Part shown: one piece after another, positions 25,685-35,300 of the stretch
Layout of the letters: each line of letters opens with the position of its first letter
Position numbering within the stretch: the stretch's first letter is position 1
Assembly: GCF_003951095.1 (NCBI RefSeq)
Contig: NZ_QXGL01000001.1
Coordinates: forward strand, 496,001-560,000
Direction of reading: 5' to 3'
DNA from: Bifidobacterium goeldii
GTDB taxonomy: Bacteria > Actinomycetota > Actinomycetes > Actinomycetales > Bifidobacteriaceae
DNA length: 64,000 bases
Notes under the pieces: model-generated
Seen by the model: only the letters and a program-made list of their open reading frames with translations
Told to the model about the DNA's origin: nothing
The model's database searches: none
Program-made: the position numbers and the translations under genes

Positions 25685-27991
25685 ATGAACCACACTCTCG
25701 ACCTGACCGGCTTCGACGCGAAGGCCATCACCCCGTTCCCCATCGTCCGCGACGGTTGGAGCACCGCGCCTGACGGCACCGGCATTGACTTCACGAACTA
25801 CTACATGACTTTTGATGGCAAACCGTTCTACGGTGTGTGCGGCGAATTCCACTATTCGCGTATGGACCCCTCCCGCTGGGATGAGCAGCTGGCGAAAATG
25901 GTGGCCGGCGGCATTAACGTGGTGGCCACGTACGTGTTTTGGAACCATCACGAGGAGCATGAGAACGTCTGGAACTTTACCGGCCGGCGTAATCTGCGTC
26001 GTGTCATCAAACTGTGCGGCAAGCATGGTCTGAAAGTCATTATCCGCTTGGGACCGTTCGACCACGGCGAGGTGCGCAACGGTGGCGTACCCGACTGGGT
26101 GTACGGCAAGCCATTCGAGGCGCGTTCCGTTAACCCGGGCTTCCTGGAATTGGCGCGCGACCTGTATGCGCATATCGCCAAGCAGATCGAAGGCCTCTAC
26201 TTTAAGGATGGCGGGCCGATCATCGCCGCGCAGCTTGACAACGAGTACATGCACTCCTCCTCCCCGTGGGAAATGACCACCGGTATCACCAACGAATGGG
26301 TGCCCGGCGGCCACGACGGTTTCGACTATGTGCACGCGCTGCGTCGAATCGCCGAAGAAGAGGGCATTTCTGCACCGTTCTATACGAATACTGGCTGGGG
26401 TGGTTCCCCTGTTCCCGATGACGTGCTGCCATTGTGGGGCGGCTACGCGTACCGTCCGTGGCTGTTTTACGCGGGACCGGGCGAGCACCCAATCACTGAC
26501 GAATACTTGTACCGAGATTTTCACTCCGATGATTGCCCGCGAGGTGAATCGTTCGCGCCAACCTATGCGCCGGCGAGCAAACCGTACGCGTGTTGCGAGA
26601 TGGGTGGCGGCATGTTCAGCTCCTACAACTACCGCTTTATCCTGCCAATGAAGTCGGTTGACGCGATGGCGAATATCAAAATGGCGTCCGGCTGCAATTT
26701 CCTCGGCTACTACATGTATCAGGGCGGTTCGAACCCGATCGGCGACGGCATCTATCTCAACGAAGGCCAGCTGCCGAAGATCTCCTACGATTTCCAAGCA
26801 GCATTGGGCGAGTTCGGTCAAACGCGCGAATCGTACCGCCGCTTGAAGGCCTTGCACTATTTTGGTTTGGCGTTTGGCGAGCGCCTGTGCCCGCTGGGCG
26901 TAGTCGTGCCGCAAGGCCAAAGCGAGATCGATCCGACGGATGTGAACACGCTGCGTTGGTGTGTGCGTACCGATGGGCAGCGCGGTTTCGTGTTCATCGA
27001 CAATTTCCAGGATCACGCCTCGACGCCAGCCAAGCACGGCGAGACGATTACGGTCACGCTTGCGGACGGTTCGCCGGTCGTCTTCGATGGGATCGGTCTT
27101 GCGCCCGACGAGAACTGCATGCTGCCATTCAATATGGATTTGGACGGCGTCACGCTCGAGGCAGCCACAGCTCAGCCGGTTACGGTGATTCGCACGCCGG
27201 GTGCTGCAACGCGCACGTTCGTGTTCTTGAAGCCCGAGGGCATGGATGACTGCTGGTTCCGTTTTGCTAATGGTACTGTGCGGCATATCACTGAGGATCG
27301 TGCGCTGTTCGACGTTGCTGACGATGAGGGCCATGCCGCGTCGATTCTGTGCGTGAGCCGTGCGGACGCTGATTCGATGACAGTGCTCGACGGCGAAGCA
27401 CTGGTGTTCGCTGGCGACGCAGTGGAGCAGGATGCTGATCGCCCCTCCATTGTTAACGGTGGTGCGGCGGTCTACCAGCTTGGAGATCGCGTGGTAGTCG
27501 AGTCGACACAGCCGAGTGTTGCGGTATCAACCTATCCGGCTAACTATCTTGCAGGCGTGAGCGTGGATGATAAGCCTGTTCGCTTGGGCGTTGACGTGAG
27601 CGATCGCGTGCAGCCCACTGTGCGCCGTGTGACTGATACCCGTTATGCGATCGAGCTGCCGTCCGATTGGTTGGAAGGCGATGGTGTGACGGACGCTCTG
27701 CTGCGCATCAGCTATTCGGGTGACGTTGGCTGGCTGTGGTGCGGTAGCGTGCTGCTTGATGATAACTTCTGCAACGGTGATGTGTGGGAGATCGGTCTCA
27801 AAGAATACGCGCAGCTGATAGCAGATAACCGCAATCAGCTGGTGCTCACCATCACGCCTATTCGCGAGGGAGCCAATGTGAACGTCGAATCTTCCATGGC
27901 TGCGCGCATGGAAAATGCCGACAGTATGGTTGCCGGTCTTCAGTCCGTACAACTGCAGCCGGTGTACACCGCGCGCTTCGCTAAGGCGTAG
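25685..27991 (+). CDS. GH35-type beta-galactosidase family enzyme
   Basis: Intracellular glycoside hydrolase of 768 residues with no signal peptide. The TIM-barrel domain carries GH35 features: FHYSRMDPSRWDEQLAKM, ATYVFWNHHEE, IIRLGPFDHGEVRNGG, and the acid/base motif AAQLDNEY with Glu-187. The likely nucleophile is Glu-305 in YACCEMGGGM, a less typical context than in well-known GH35 enzymes, so the exact linkage specificity is uncertain. The C-terminal half (about 430-768) is beta-rich and resembles accessory domains. I chose ATG 25685 with AGGAG 8 nt upstream. It closes the AraC-regulated locus and is followed by a strong terminator. Confidence 0.87.
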   Translation: MNHTLDLTGFDAKAITPFPIVRDGWSTAPDGTGIDFTNYYMTFDGKPFYGVCGEFHYSRMDPSRWDEQLAKMVAGGINVVATYVFWNHHEEHENVWNFTGRRNLRRVIKLCGKHGLKVIIRLGPFDHGEVRNGGVPDWVYGKPFEARSVNPGFLELARDLYAHIAKQIEGLYFKDGGPIIAAQLDNEYMHSSSPWEMTTGITNEWVPGGHDGFDYVHALRRIAEEEGISAPFYTNTGWGGSPVPDDVLPLWGGYAYRPWLFYAGPGEHPITDEYLYRDFHSDDCPRGESFAPTYAPASKPYACCEMGGGMFSSYNYRFILPMKSVDAMANIKMASGCNFLGYYMYQGGSNPIGDGIYLNEGQLPKISYDFQAALGEFGQTRESYRRLKALHYFGLAFGERLCPLGVVVPQGQSEIDPTDVNTLRWCVRTDGQRGFVFIDNFQDHASTPAKHGETITVTLADGSPVVFDGIGLAPDENCMLPFNMDLDGVTLEAATAQPVTVIRTPGAATRTFVFLKPEGMDDCWFRFANGTVRHITEDRALFDVADDEGHAASILCVSRADADSMTVLDGEALVFAGDAVEQDADRPSIVNGGAAVYQLGDRVVVESTQPSVAVSTYPANYLAGVSVDDKPVRLGVDVSDRVQPTVRRVTDTRYAIELPSDWLEGDGVTDALLRISYSGDVGWLWCGSVLLDDNFCNGDVWEIGLKEYAQLIADNRNQLVLTITPIREGANVNVESSMAARMENADSMVAGLQSVQLQPVYTARFAKA

Positions 27992-28012
27992 CAAGTAGCA
28001 AGAATAGAACTG

Positions 28013-28053
28013 GCGACAGAGTCGAATACCGAAAGTGTTTTCGACTCTGTCGC
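28013..28053. terminator. Bidirectional terminator between GH35 and phosphatase-family genes
   Basis: GCGACAGAGTCGAA (28013-28026) and TTCGACTCTGTCGC (28040-28053) form a perfect 14-bp stem between convergent genes ending at 27991 and 28091. Confidence 0.8.
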
Positions 28054-28090
28054 TTCAATTTGCCACGTTATCGAGTTATCTCGTTATCGA

Positions 28091-29323
28091 TCACGCCATA
28101 TCAATCAGGCATGGAATATCCATTTCCAGAGCAGTTTGCGAACCATGAACGCTAGGCAAGCGTGTTGCCTTATCGGTTTGAATGCGCGAATCGACCAGCG
28201 TCACATGCTCGGCAGCCGACACCATCACATCGCCAATCATCGGCTCTATTCGCGGGTCAACTGGACCAAACAATCCCTGTTCAAACGCTTGACGCTTCGT
28301 ACGCACCAACGCCAAATCGCCGAGCCGTTCGCGCCACCGATGCGCAATATCCTGCGGATCAACACCATCTTCGGCATACAACATCAGCGAGCGCGGCTCT
28401 CCGCCAACCATCGCCACACCGGCGCACAATGTTGGCTCCCCCGCAATATCAATACGCTGCTGCGGGTCAGCACTCACCATGCCGTGATCAGCAGTAATAA
28501 CAATCAGCGTGCCTTTCGGCGCAAGCCTGCGCAGTTGAGCCAACTGATCATCGATACGTTCAAACACTGCAACCCAGCTTTCCGACTCCCATCCGGAAGC
28601 ATGGCCAACTTTGTCAGCATCGCGAATATACAAGTACGTTAAGCCTGGTGTACGCGCGGATTCACATGCTGCGCGAATACGGTCACTAGGCTTTAACCCA
28701 CCTACGTAATCAGCTCCACGCAATGCAGCTCGCGTAAGCGGTGAGTCAGCAAACTTTGGCAATCCGCAACTGGTAACGCGTACATCCTGCGCGCGCAATT
28801 GTTCAAACACCGTAGGTTGACGCTGTAAATCTGTTGGTTCTGGCGCGTTTTTGAATTGAATAAGCTGCGCGAGTTCGCCGGTACTATTGTTGCGCTGCGT
28901 ATATCCCGCCATGCCGGTTAACCCTGGGCAAGTTCCAGTACCAAAAGATGCCATTGCGGCAACCGTAGTGCTCGGCGCGCAAGTAGAAATGGGCCGTTGG
29001 TTGATGCTTTCGCGCATTAGCGAGCGCAAGTAGGGACTGTGCCCGAGGCGGATTCTCAGGTTCCAATAACCGAGCCCGTCTACGAGTACGACGATGGCAT
29101 GACTTGCTTCAGGCAAGCCTAATGCGCGTTGTGCTGCCTGTGGATCATGATGAATTGCGGTAGACGTTGGATGCCCGATTGCTGCTGATATTGCAGGCAG
29201 TACAGCCGATAGATGCAATACTCCCCCGCGCCCACTCTTGGGAGCATCATCCGAATACTGCACTGTGTCTACAATGCGTAGCAACTCGTTCATATCCGCA
29301 ATATCATCGTTCATACTCACCAT
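28091..29323 (-). CDS. Alkaline phosphatase superfamily (type I phosphodiesterase / nucleotide pyrophosphatase) protein
   Basis: A 410-residue protein of the alkaline phosphatase fold. Metal-binding and nucleophile segments are present: VVLVDGLGYWNL, APSTTVAAMASFGTGTCPG with the Thr nucleophile region, RDADKVGHASGWES and VITADHGMVSAD. I see no signal peptide, so it appears cytoplasmic. The substrate (nucleotide, phosphodiester or other phosphate ester) cannot be read from the sequence. It is divergent from parC with about 120 bp between them, an arrangement I recall in bifidobacteria. Start alternatives are ATG 29323 and ATG 29314. Confidence 0.82.
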   Translation of the reverse strand: MVSMNDDIADMNELLRIVDTVQYSDDAPKSGRGGVLHLSAVLPAISAAIGHPTSTAIHHDPQAAQRALGLPEASHAIVVLVDGLGYWNLRIRLGHSPYLRSLMRESINQRPISTCAPSTTVAAMASFGTGTCPGLTGMAGYTQRNNSTGELAQLIQFKNAPEPTDLQRQPTVFEQLRAQDVRVTSCGLPKFADSPLTRAALRGADYVGGLKPSDRIRAACESARTPGLTYLYIRDADKVGHASGWESESWVAVFERIDDQLAQLRRLAPKGTLIVITADHGMVSADPQQRIDIAGEPTLCAGVAMVGGEPRSLMLYAEDGVDPQDIAHRWRERLGDLALVRTKRQAFEQGLFGPVDPRIEPMIGDVMVSAAEHVTLVDSRIQTDKATRLPSVHGSQTALEMDIPCLIDMA

Positions 29324-29443
29324 TCAATCACCGTGCAACGAAAACGCTCCGCGTTCACTAGGCATTGGCTTGGCCGGCATATTCGATAGTATGGTGCGGT
29401 TGGAATCTCATCGCATCGACTGTTGTATCGAGGAGCGTCGTTC

Positions 29444-32137
29444 ATGGCACATCGCAAACCGGCTCAACCGGCTTTTGACCCGCGCACGGTCAAGGAGCAT
29501 ATCGTTGAAACGCCGTTGAACGAGGAAATGAGCAAATCATTCCTCGAATATGCGTATTCGGTGATTTATGCGCGCGCATTGCCTGATGCGCGTGATGGTT
29601 TGAAGCCAGTACAGCGGCGCATCGTATACCAGATGGGTGAAATGAACCTGACGCCGGACCGCGCGTACATGAAGTCAGCGCGTGTGGTCGGCGAGGTTAT
29701 GGGTAAACTGCACCCGCATGGTGATTCAGCGATCTATGAGGCGATGGTGCGTCTGGCGCAACCGTTCGCCATGCGTTTGCCATTAGTGGATGGTCACGGT
29801 AATTTTGGCTCGCTCGATGATGGTCCGGCAGCATCCCGTTACACTGAGGCTCGTCTCGCTCCAGCGGCACTGGGCATGAACGCTGATATTGACGAGGATA
29901 CTGTTGATTTCACGCCGAATTATGACAATAAGCTCAAGGAGCCGACTGTACTGCCGGCTGCGATTCCAAACCTGCTGGTCAACGGTGGTTCAGGTATTGC
30001 AGTAGGCATGGCTACGAATATGGCCACGCACAATCTGGGCGAGACAGTGGCCGCAGCAAAGCATCTGATGGCGCATCCTGACGCGTCACTCGAAGAGCTG
30101 ATGCGTTACTTGCCGGGGCCGGACTGGCCGGGCGGCGGTATCATCATTGGCCTCGATGGTATTCGTGACGCGTATGCGAACGGCCGTGGCACAGTGACCA
30201 CGCGTTCCGCTACGCATATTGAGAACGTAACCGCGCGTAAAAAGGCGATCGTCGTAACAGAGTTGCCGTTTATGGTTGGCCCTGAACGCGTGCTGGAGCG
30301 CATCTCTGAAGGCGTGAAGAACCGTAAGCTCGAAGGTATTTCTGGTGCTATCGATCTGACTGACCGTCACAACGGCACGCGTTTGGTTATTGAGATCAAA
30401 ACTGGTTTTGACCCGAATGCAGTGTTGGCACAGCTGTTCCGTCACACGCCGCTTGAGGATAATTTCACGATCAACAACGTGGCGCTGGTTGATGGCCGCC
30501 CGCATACGATGGGTCTGAAAGAGATGCTTGAAGTGTGGATCAAGCATCGTCGTACTGTGGTGCGCCGTCGCAGTGAATTCCGCCGCAAGAAGGCGTTGGA
30601 ACGACTGCACTTGGTTGAAGGCTTGCTGCTCGCGATGGTGGATATCGACGAGGTCATCCAGGTGATCCGTTCCTCCGATGATGCTGACGCGGCGAAAACT
30701 CGTTTGATGGCTGTTTTTGACCTTGATGATATTCAAGCGCAGTACATTCTGGATTTGCGTTTGCGCAGGCTTACTCGCATGAGCCGTATCGAGCTTGAAG
30801 CAGAACGTGATGATTTGAAGCGCCGCATTGAAGAACTGGATCGGATTCTTGCTTCAAGTACCGAACTCGATACAGTGGTGGTGCGTGAAATGGATGAGGC
30901 TGTCGCCCAGTGGGGTTCGCCGCGGCGCACCGTACTGTTGGATTCTGGCCCAGATGGTGAGTTGACGCCGGTTGTGGCGCATGGAGCCGATGGTGTTTCT
31001 GCTTCCGCACTAGCAGCGGTGAACGCCGCGAATACGGTGTCGAATGCTGCAGCTGATGTGGCGGCTGCAGCGGCTGCGCGTAAGGCTGGTGAGCAGGAGG
31101 CTGCTGCCGCCGCATTACAGATCGACGATGAGCCGTGCGCAGTTATGATCAGCGCTTCTGGTCTTATCGCGCGTACTACTACGTCCGCATTGGATGTGTG
31201 GCAGGCGCGTACTGCGTCGGGGCCACGAGCGGCAGACGATCAGATTACTGCGATTTTCCGCACGTCAACGCGTGCCACGTATGCGTTGATCACGTCAGCC
31301 GGACGTTTGGTGTTGGCTCATGTGGCGGACCTTCCAGCATTGCCCGCGTCGGACGTGTTGAGTGTGTCAGGTGGCGTGCGCGCTGATGAGCTGCTGTCGA
31401 TGACAGAAAGCACTGATCCAGTGCCCGGCGAACATGTGGTGACAGCTATCCCCATGGAAGCACCAACTGACAGTGATGCCGACGACGATAAGGCGGGCTC
31501 CGCACTGCCGCCATTGGCGATTGGTACGCGTGCTGGCGTAGTAAAGCGCTGGAATCGCGAAGCGCCAACGACGATGGATTCGTGGTCAGTGATTGATTTG
31601 AAGGATGATGATCGTGTGGTGTTCGCAGCTAATGCTGCTGACGAGGACCGTATCGTGTTCGTTTCTTCAGATTCGTCACTGCTGACGTTTGAAGCGTCGG
31701 CTGTGCGCCCGCAAGGCCGTACTGCTGGTGGTATGGCTGGTATTCGTTTGGCACAAGATTGCACGGTGGTTGCGTTTAACGTGATTCCGGCTGGCAAGAT
31801 TGCTTGGACGTATGAGGAAGGCGATAATGGCTTGTTCTCTGCATCCGGCGCGGTAGTGCTCACTGTTGCTGGCGATGCTGAGGCGCTACCCGGCACAGAG
31901 AATGGTGCTGCTAAGGTGACTCCGTTGGAAATGTACCCGACCAAGGGGCGTGCCACTGGTGGTGTGCGTTCGCAGCGCTTCTTGAAGGGGCAGAATACGT
32001 TGGTGTTTGCTTGGGTGGGTATGTACCCGTTGCATGCGTCGACTGAGGGTGGCTCTCCGGTGGAATTGCCGAAGCCGGATATGCGCCGTGATGCTTCTGG
32101 CGTGGATTTGACTGCGCCGATCACGTACTGCGCGTAG
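29444..32137 (+). CDS. parC: DNA topoisomerase IV subunit A (GyrA/ParC family)
   Basis: Type IIA topoisomerase A subunit of 897 residues. The breakage-reunion domain has [27 protein letters not shown] (the quinolone-determining segment with Ser-95 and Glu-99) and the catalytic tyrosine Tyr-133 in ASRYTEARL. The C-terminal beta-pinwheel is interrupted near residues 514-560 by an Ala-rich insertion. I assign it to topoisomerase IV and not gyrase because the B subunit is encoded 9 kb away next to the sigma factor and gyrase genes usually sit near oriC; this is inference. I chose ATG 29444, with GAGGAG 8 nt upstream. Confidence 0.85.
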   Translation: MAHRKPAQPAFDPRTVKEHIVETPLNEEMSKSFLEYAYSVIYARALPDARDGLKPVQRRIVYQMGEMNLTPDRAYMKSARVVGEVMGKLHPHGDSAIYEAMVRLAQPFAMRLPLVDGHGNFGSLDDGPAASRYTEARLAPAALGMNADIDEDTVDFTPNYDNKLKEPTVLPAAIPNLLVNGGSGIAVGMATNMATHNLGETVAAAKHLMAHPDASLEELMRYLPGPDWPGGGIIIGLDGIRDAYANGRGTVTTRSATHIENVTARKKAIVVTELPFMVGPERVLERISEGVKNRKLEGISGAIDLTDRHNGTRLVIEIKTGFDPNAVLAQLFRHTPLEDNFTINNVALVDGRPHTMGLKEMLEVWIKHRRTVVRRRSEFRRKKALERLHLVEGLLLAMVDIDEVIQVIRSSDDADAAKTRLMAVFDLDDIQAQYILDLRLRRLTRMSRIELEAERDDLKRRIEELDRILASSTELDTVVVREMDEAVAQWGSPRRTVLLDSGPDGELTPVVAHGADGVSASALAAVNAANTVSNAAADVAAAAAARKAGEQEAAAAALQIDDEPCAVMISASGLIARTTTSALDVWQARTASGPRAADDQITAIFRTSTRATYALITSAGRLVLAHVADLPALPASDVLSVSGGVRADELLSMTESTDPVPGEHVVTAIPMEAPTDSDADDDKAGSALPPLAIGTRAGVVKRWNREAPTTMDSWSVIDLKDDDRVVFAANAADEDRIVFVSSDSSLLTFEASAVRPQGRTAGGMAGIRLAQDCTVVAFNVIPAGKIAWTYEEGDNGLFSASGAVVLTVAGDAEALPGTENGAAKVTPLEMYPTKGRATGGVRSQRFLKGQNTLVFAWVGMYPLHASTEGGSPVELPKPDMRRDASGVDLTAPITYCA

Positions 32138-32170
32138 CGCGCACGCGTACGCTATGCCGTGTTTTTTCTA

Positions 32171-32213
32171 ACGGGTGGTATGTCGTTCGATGAGCGATAT
32201 ACCACCCGTTTTA
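32171..32213 (+). terminator. Intrinsic terminator after parC
   Basis: ACGGGTGGTAT (32171-32181) pairs with ATACCACCCGT (32199-32209), followed by TTTT. It lies 33 bp after the parC stop and between convergent genes. Confidence 0.85.
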
Positions 32214-32250
32214 TGTATCTCCAATGGTGTTGTTCTTGTTTTCAACTCCG

Positions 32251-32295
32251 TGCGCGACTGGGCTTGACTGGAGCCGACTGGAGTCGACTGAAGCT
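32251..32295. repeat. 10-bp tandem repeat downstream of the helicase gene
   Basis: Successive decamers ending in GACTGG or GACTGA (TGCGCGACTG, GGCTTGACTG, GAGCCGACTG, GAGTCGACTG) repeat with exact 10-bp period in the gap between parC and the Lhr-like gene. Confidence 0.75.
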
Positions 32296-32316
32296 GGTTG
32301 TTTTCCTAGCTGAGGC

Positions 32317-35300
32317 TTACCGACACAGTTTCATGCCTTGGGGTGAAGGTGTGAAACCTGCGGCGTGAAGAATATGGCTTTCCTCCGCTAATCGGTTCAA
32401 CGGTATGCCGTTGAGGTCAATGAAGCTTACGCTTGATGGAATGTGACGTGGCAAAGCGAATGCAAGTTCAGCGCAGGCTGCTCTCAGTTGTGTATTGCTC
32501 GTGTGAAACGCCAGCAGATGATGACTTTTCGGCGTGGCGAACAATACGAGTTCGCCCTGATGCAATACCACATATCCGCCTGCGCGCCGACTTGGCTTAG
32601 TCGTTTTCGACGATGGTTTGCCTGCCAGTGACTGATCCGGCGGCACCATCTCTTTGCTGCTCTGCTCCAATTGTTTATCGGCTTGGGCATGTGACGCTGC
32701 AGTAATGGCTGGCCATTCGATAGCGGAGCCGTAAAGGTTGGCTGGGTCGTTGACGTCGAGCGTCACGTATGATGCTCCCCGTTGCGGATCGGCGTCGCGC
32801 AGCATATCGACAGTGTCTCGTGCCGCAAATTGCGCCGCACCAAAGCCACGCACGAACATGCCGCGTGTCAGCAGACCGTGCTCCTCCATGCGGCGCAGCA
32901 CGGGGTACAGGCCGGAGTATCCGCCGTTGACATCTTCGCGTTCTACCAGTGGTTGTGCGATGACGCCGTATCGGTCAAGTAGTGCCTCCGCTAGTTCGAT
33001 GGCTCGGCGTTCCGGTGTAGCCGGGTCTACTGTCATGTCCGAATCAAACGCGGTTCCAGAATCCACCGTTGTTTGTGAAGCAACTGATGTGCACGCGGCA
33101 ACAGATGACCATAATCCTCCCAAGGTCATCGGCGTGGGAGGGGTCATGCGGATACGCCGCCGCGTTGAACGTGCGGGAGCCCGAACCGGTCTTGCGGGTG
33201 TGCCCAACGCTCGCAGCGGAGCAAAGGAGCTGTTGGTCACCTTTCCCTGCCACACGAGTGACCATAAGGCTTCTTCGAACTGCGTGTTTGACCAAGGCGG
33301 CGTGGTGATCTCCCCGGTGACGGGATCTACTGTCTCCGGATTGGAGTCCTGCCACAGCCGTCTGGTCATGGCCGCCAACTGATCGGCACGATAGGCTCCT
33401 GATGATGCGAGTGAGCGCATGATGGCATCGGGAATGGTGACTACTGTGTCATCTGCCGTACTGTTATCGTCACCGTTGCCGCCATGCGTGTCCTCACCTG
33501 TCCACAGCAGTGCGGAATCGGCCGGGTGGAAGGCGATTCGCCCCGGTTCGCCAGCTTTGGTGCCGGCTGACTTCGAGCCAACCCATACGATGTCGCCCGC
33601 CGCAAGCAGTTCATCGAGCATGGCCGGCTGATAGTCGCGCACACGCGTCGGTAGCACGGATCGCTCCCAAACAGCTGGCGACAATGCCACACCCTCCAAC
33701 TGTTCTAGGACGCGCATCAGCCCATCGATACCCTCGTAGTGTTCTCCCCCGATAGGGCCAATCCCCTGCCGTTCCAGCAGAAACGCCTGATACGTCTGCG
33801 GGCTTACTGGCTTGATGGCCTTGCGCGCTTTGGACAGCGACAGCGCGCGGATACGTCGGAACACTTCGCGGTGCAGCCATTGTACTGGCTCGGTACGCGT
33901 CTTCCCCGTCACGTCTGCATGATCGTCATGATCGTCGCGGGTGAAGATGCCGTTGATCAGATCCCCGCGTTGTTTCAGCTCGTCGAGCGCGTGCACGGCT
34001 TCGACCGTGGGAATGCCCGTATCGGCGATGAGCTGGTCGGCGGTGAATGGCCCATGCGTTTTCGCGTATCGGCTGACCCGCCCAACGATGTCATCAGCGT
34101 CAAGTTCATTCCAGAAGGTGCGGTCTTCCATCTGGCGAGTCACTTCGGCGATTACTTCCGGATCAAGCACGGTTGACATGTCGGTGTCGCCCAGCAGCTT
34201 CTCCAAGACCTGCGGATCCATGGATAGTAACTGCGCTGAGCGTTCGGCTTGTGGCACGTCGTACTGGTACATGACCGTGCCCACGAATCCGAACAACAGG
34301 TTCTCCGCGAACGGTGACGGAGTCTGCGTGGTCGTATCTATAAGTGTGACAGAACCATTGTCGATAGCGGACATCACTGCGCGCAAGGCCGGAAGGTCGT
34401 ATACGTCCTGCAAGCATTCGCGCGCGGTTTCCAATAACAACGGGAAATTGTGCTTCATCCGAGCGGCGTTGAGCAGTTGCGCGGCTCTGAGTCGCTGCTG
34501 CCATAGCGGCACGCGTTTGCCGGGTTCGGTGCGTGGCAGGTAGAGCGATCGGGCGGCGCATTCGCGGAATCGTGCAGCAAACAGCACGGTTTGCCCGACC
34601 TGCGTTTCGATAATGTGCTGTAGTTCCTCGATGTCGAAGGTGATCAGCTGCTTGATGGGTATCGTGCCTTCGCCTTGCGGCAGTCGGAAGACGATACCAT
34701 CATCTGCAGCATAGGTCTGCCCGTCGAAGCCATATCGTTGTTTCAGTCGGGCGTCGATGGCCATCGCCCATGGTTCGTGGACGCGCCGGCCGTACGGCGA
34801 GTGGATGATTACACGCCAATCGCCTTCCTCGTCGGGGCATCGTTCGATGACCAGATGGCGGTCATCGGGAACGACGGTCGTGGCTGCCCGCTGTTCGCCA
34901 AGCAATCGTGCTAGATTGTCGATCGCATTGTCGTCAAGCCCGTCGTCTTTCAGCCGCGATCGGGTATCCACATCGAATCGCGGGCCTGCTTCGCGCCTGT
35001 AATCGTTGGCATCGTCATGCCTATTGCGATTGACATCATTGGTTTGAAGCCCCTGTGCAGCTTCACGCAGGAACCGTCCGAGCGCACAGCCGAATCCGTA
35101 GTCGCGGCCGGCGCCTTCGCCATGCCAGAACGGCAGCCGCGCTGTCCGCCCGGGCGCAGGCGTTACGATAACCCTGTCGCGTGTGATTTCCTGTATCTGC
35201 CAGGTGGAGGTGCCGAGTGTGATCACATCGCCGACTCGTGACTCGTAGACCATTTCCTCGTCGAGTTCGCCGACGCGGCGTGGCCCTTTGCCAGCATCTG

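Noticed and set aside
25640..27334. 564-codon minus-strand frame opposite the GH35 gene
   Set aside because: Antisense shadow of a GC-biased gene; no recognisable domain, and the plus-strand protein has GH35 motifs.
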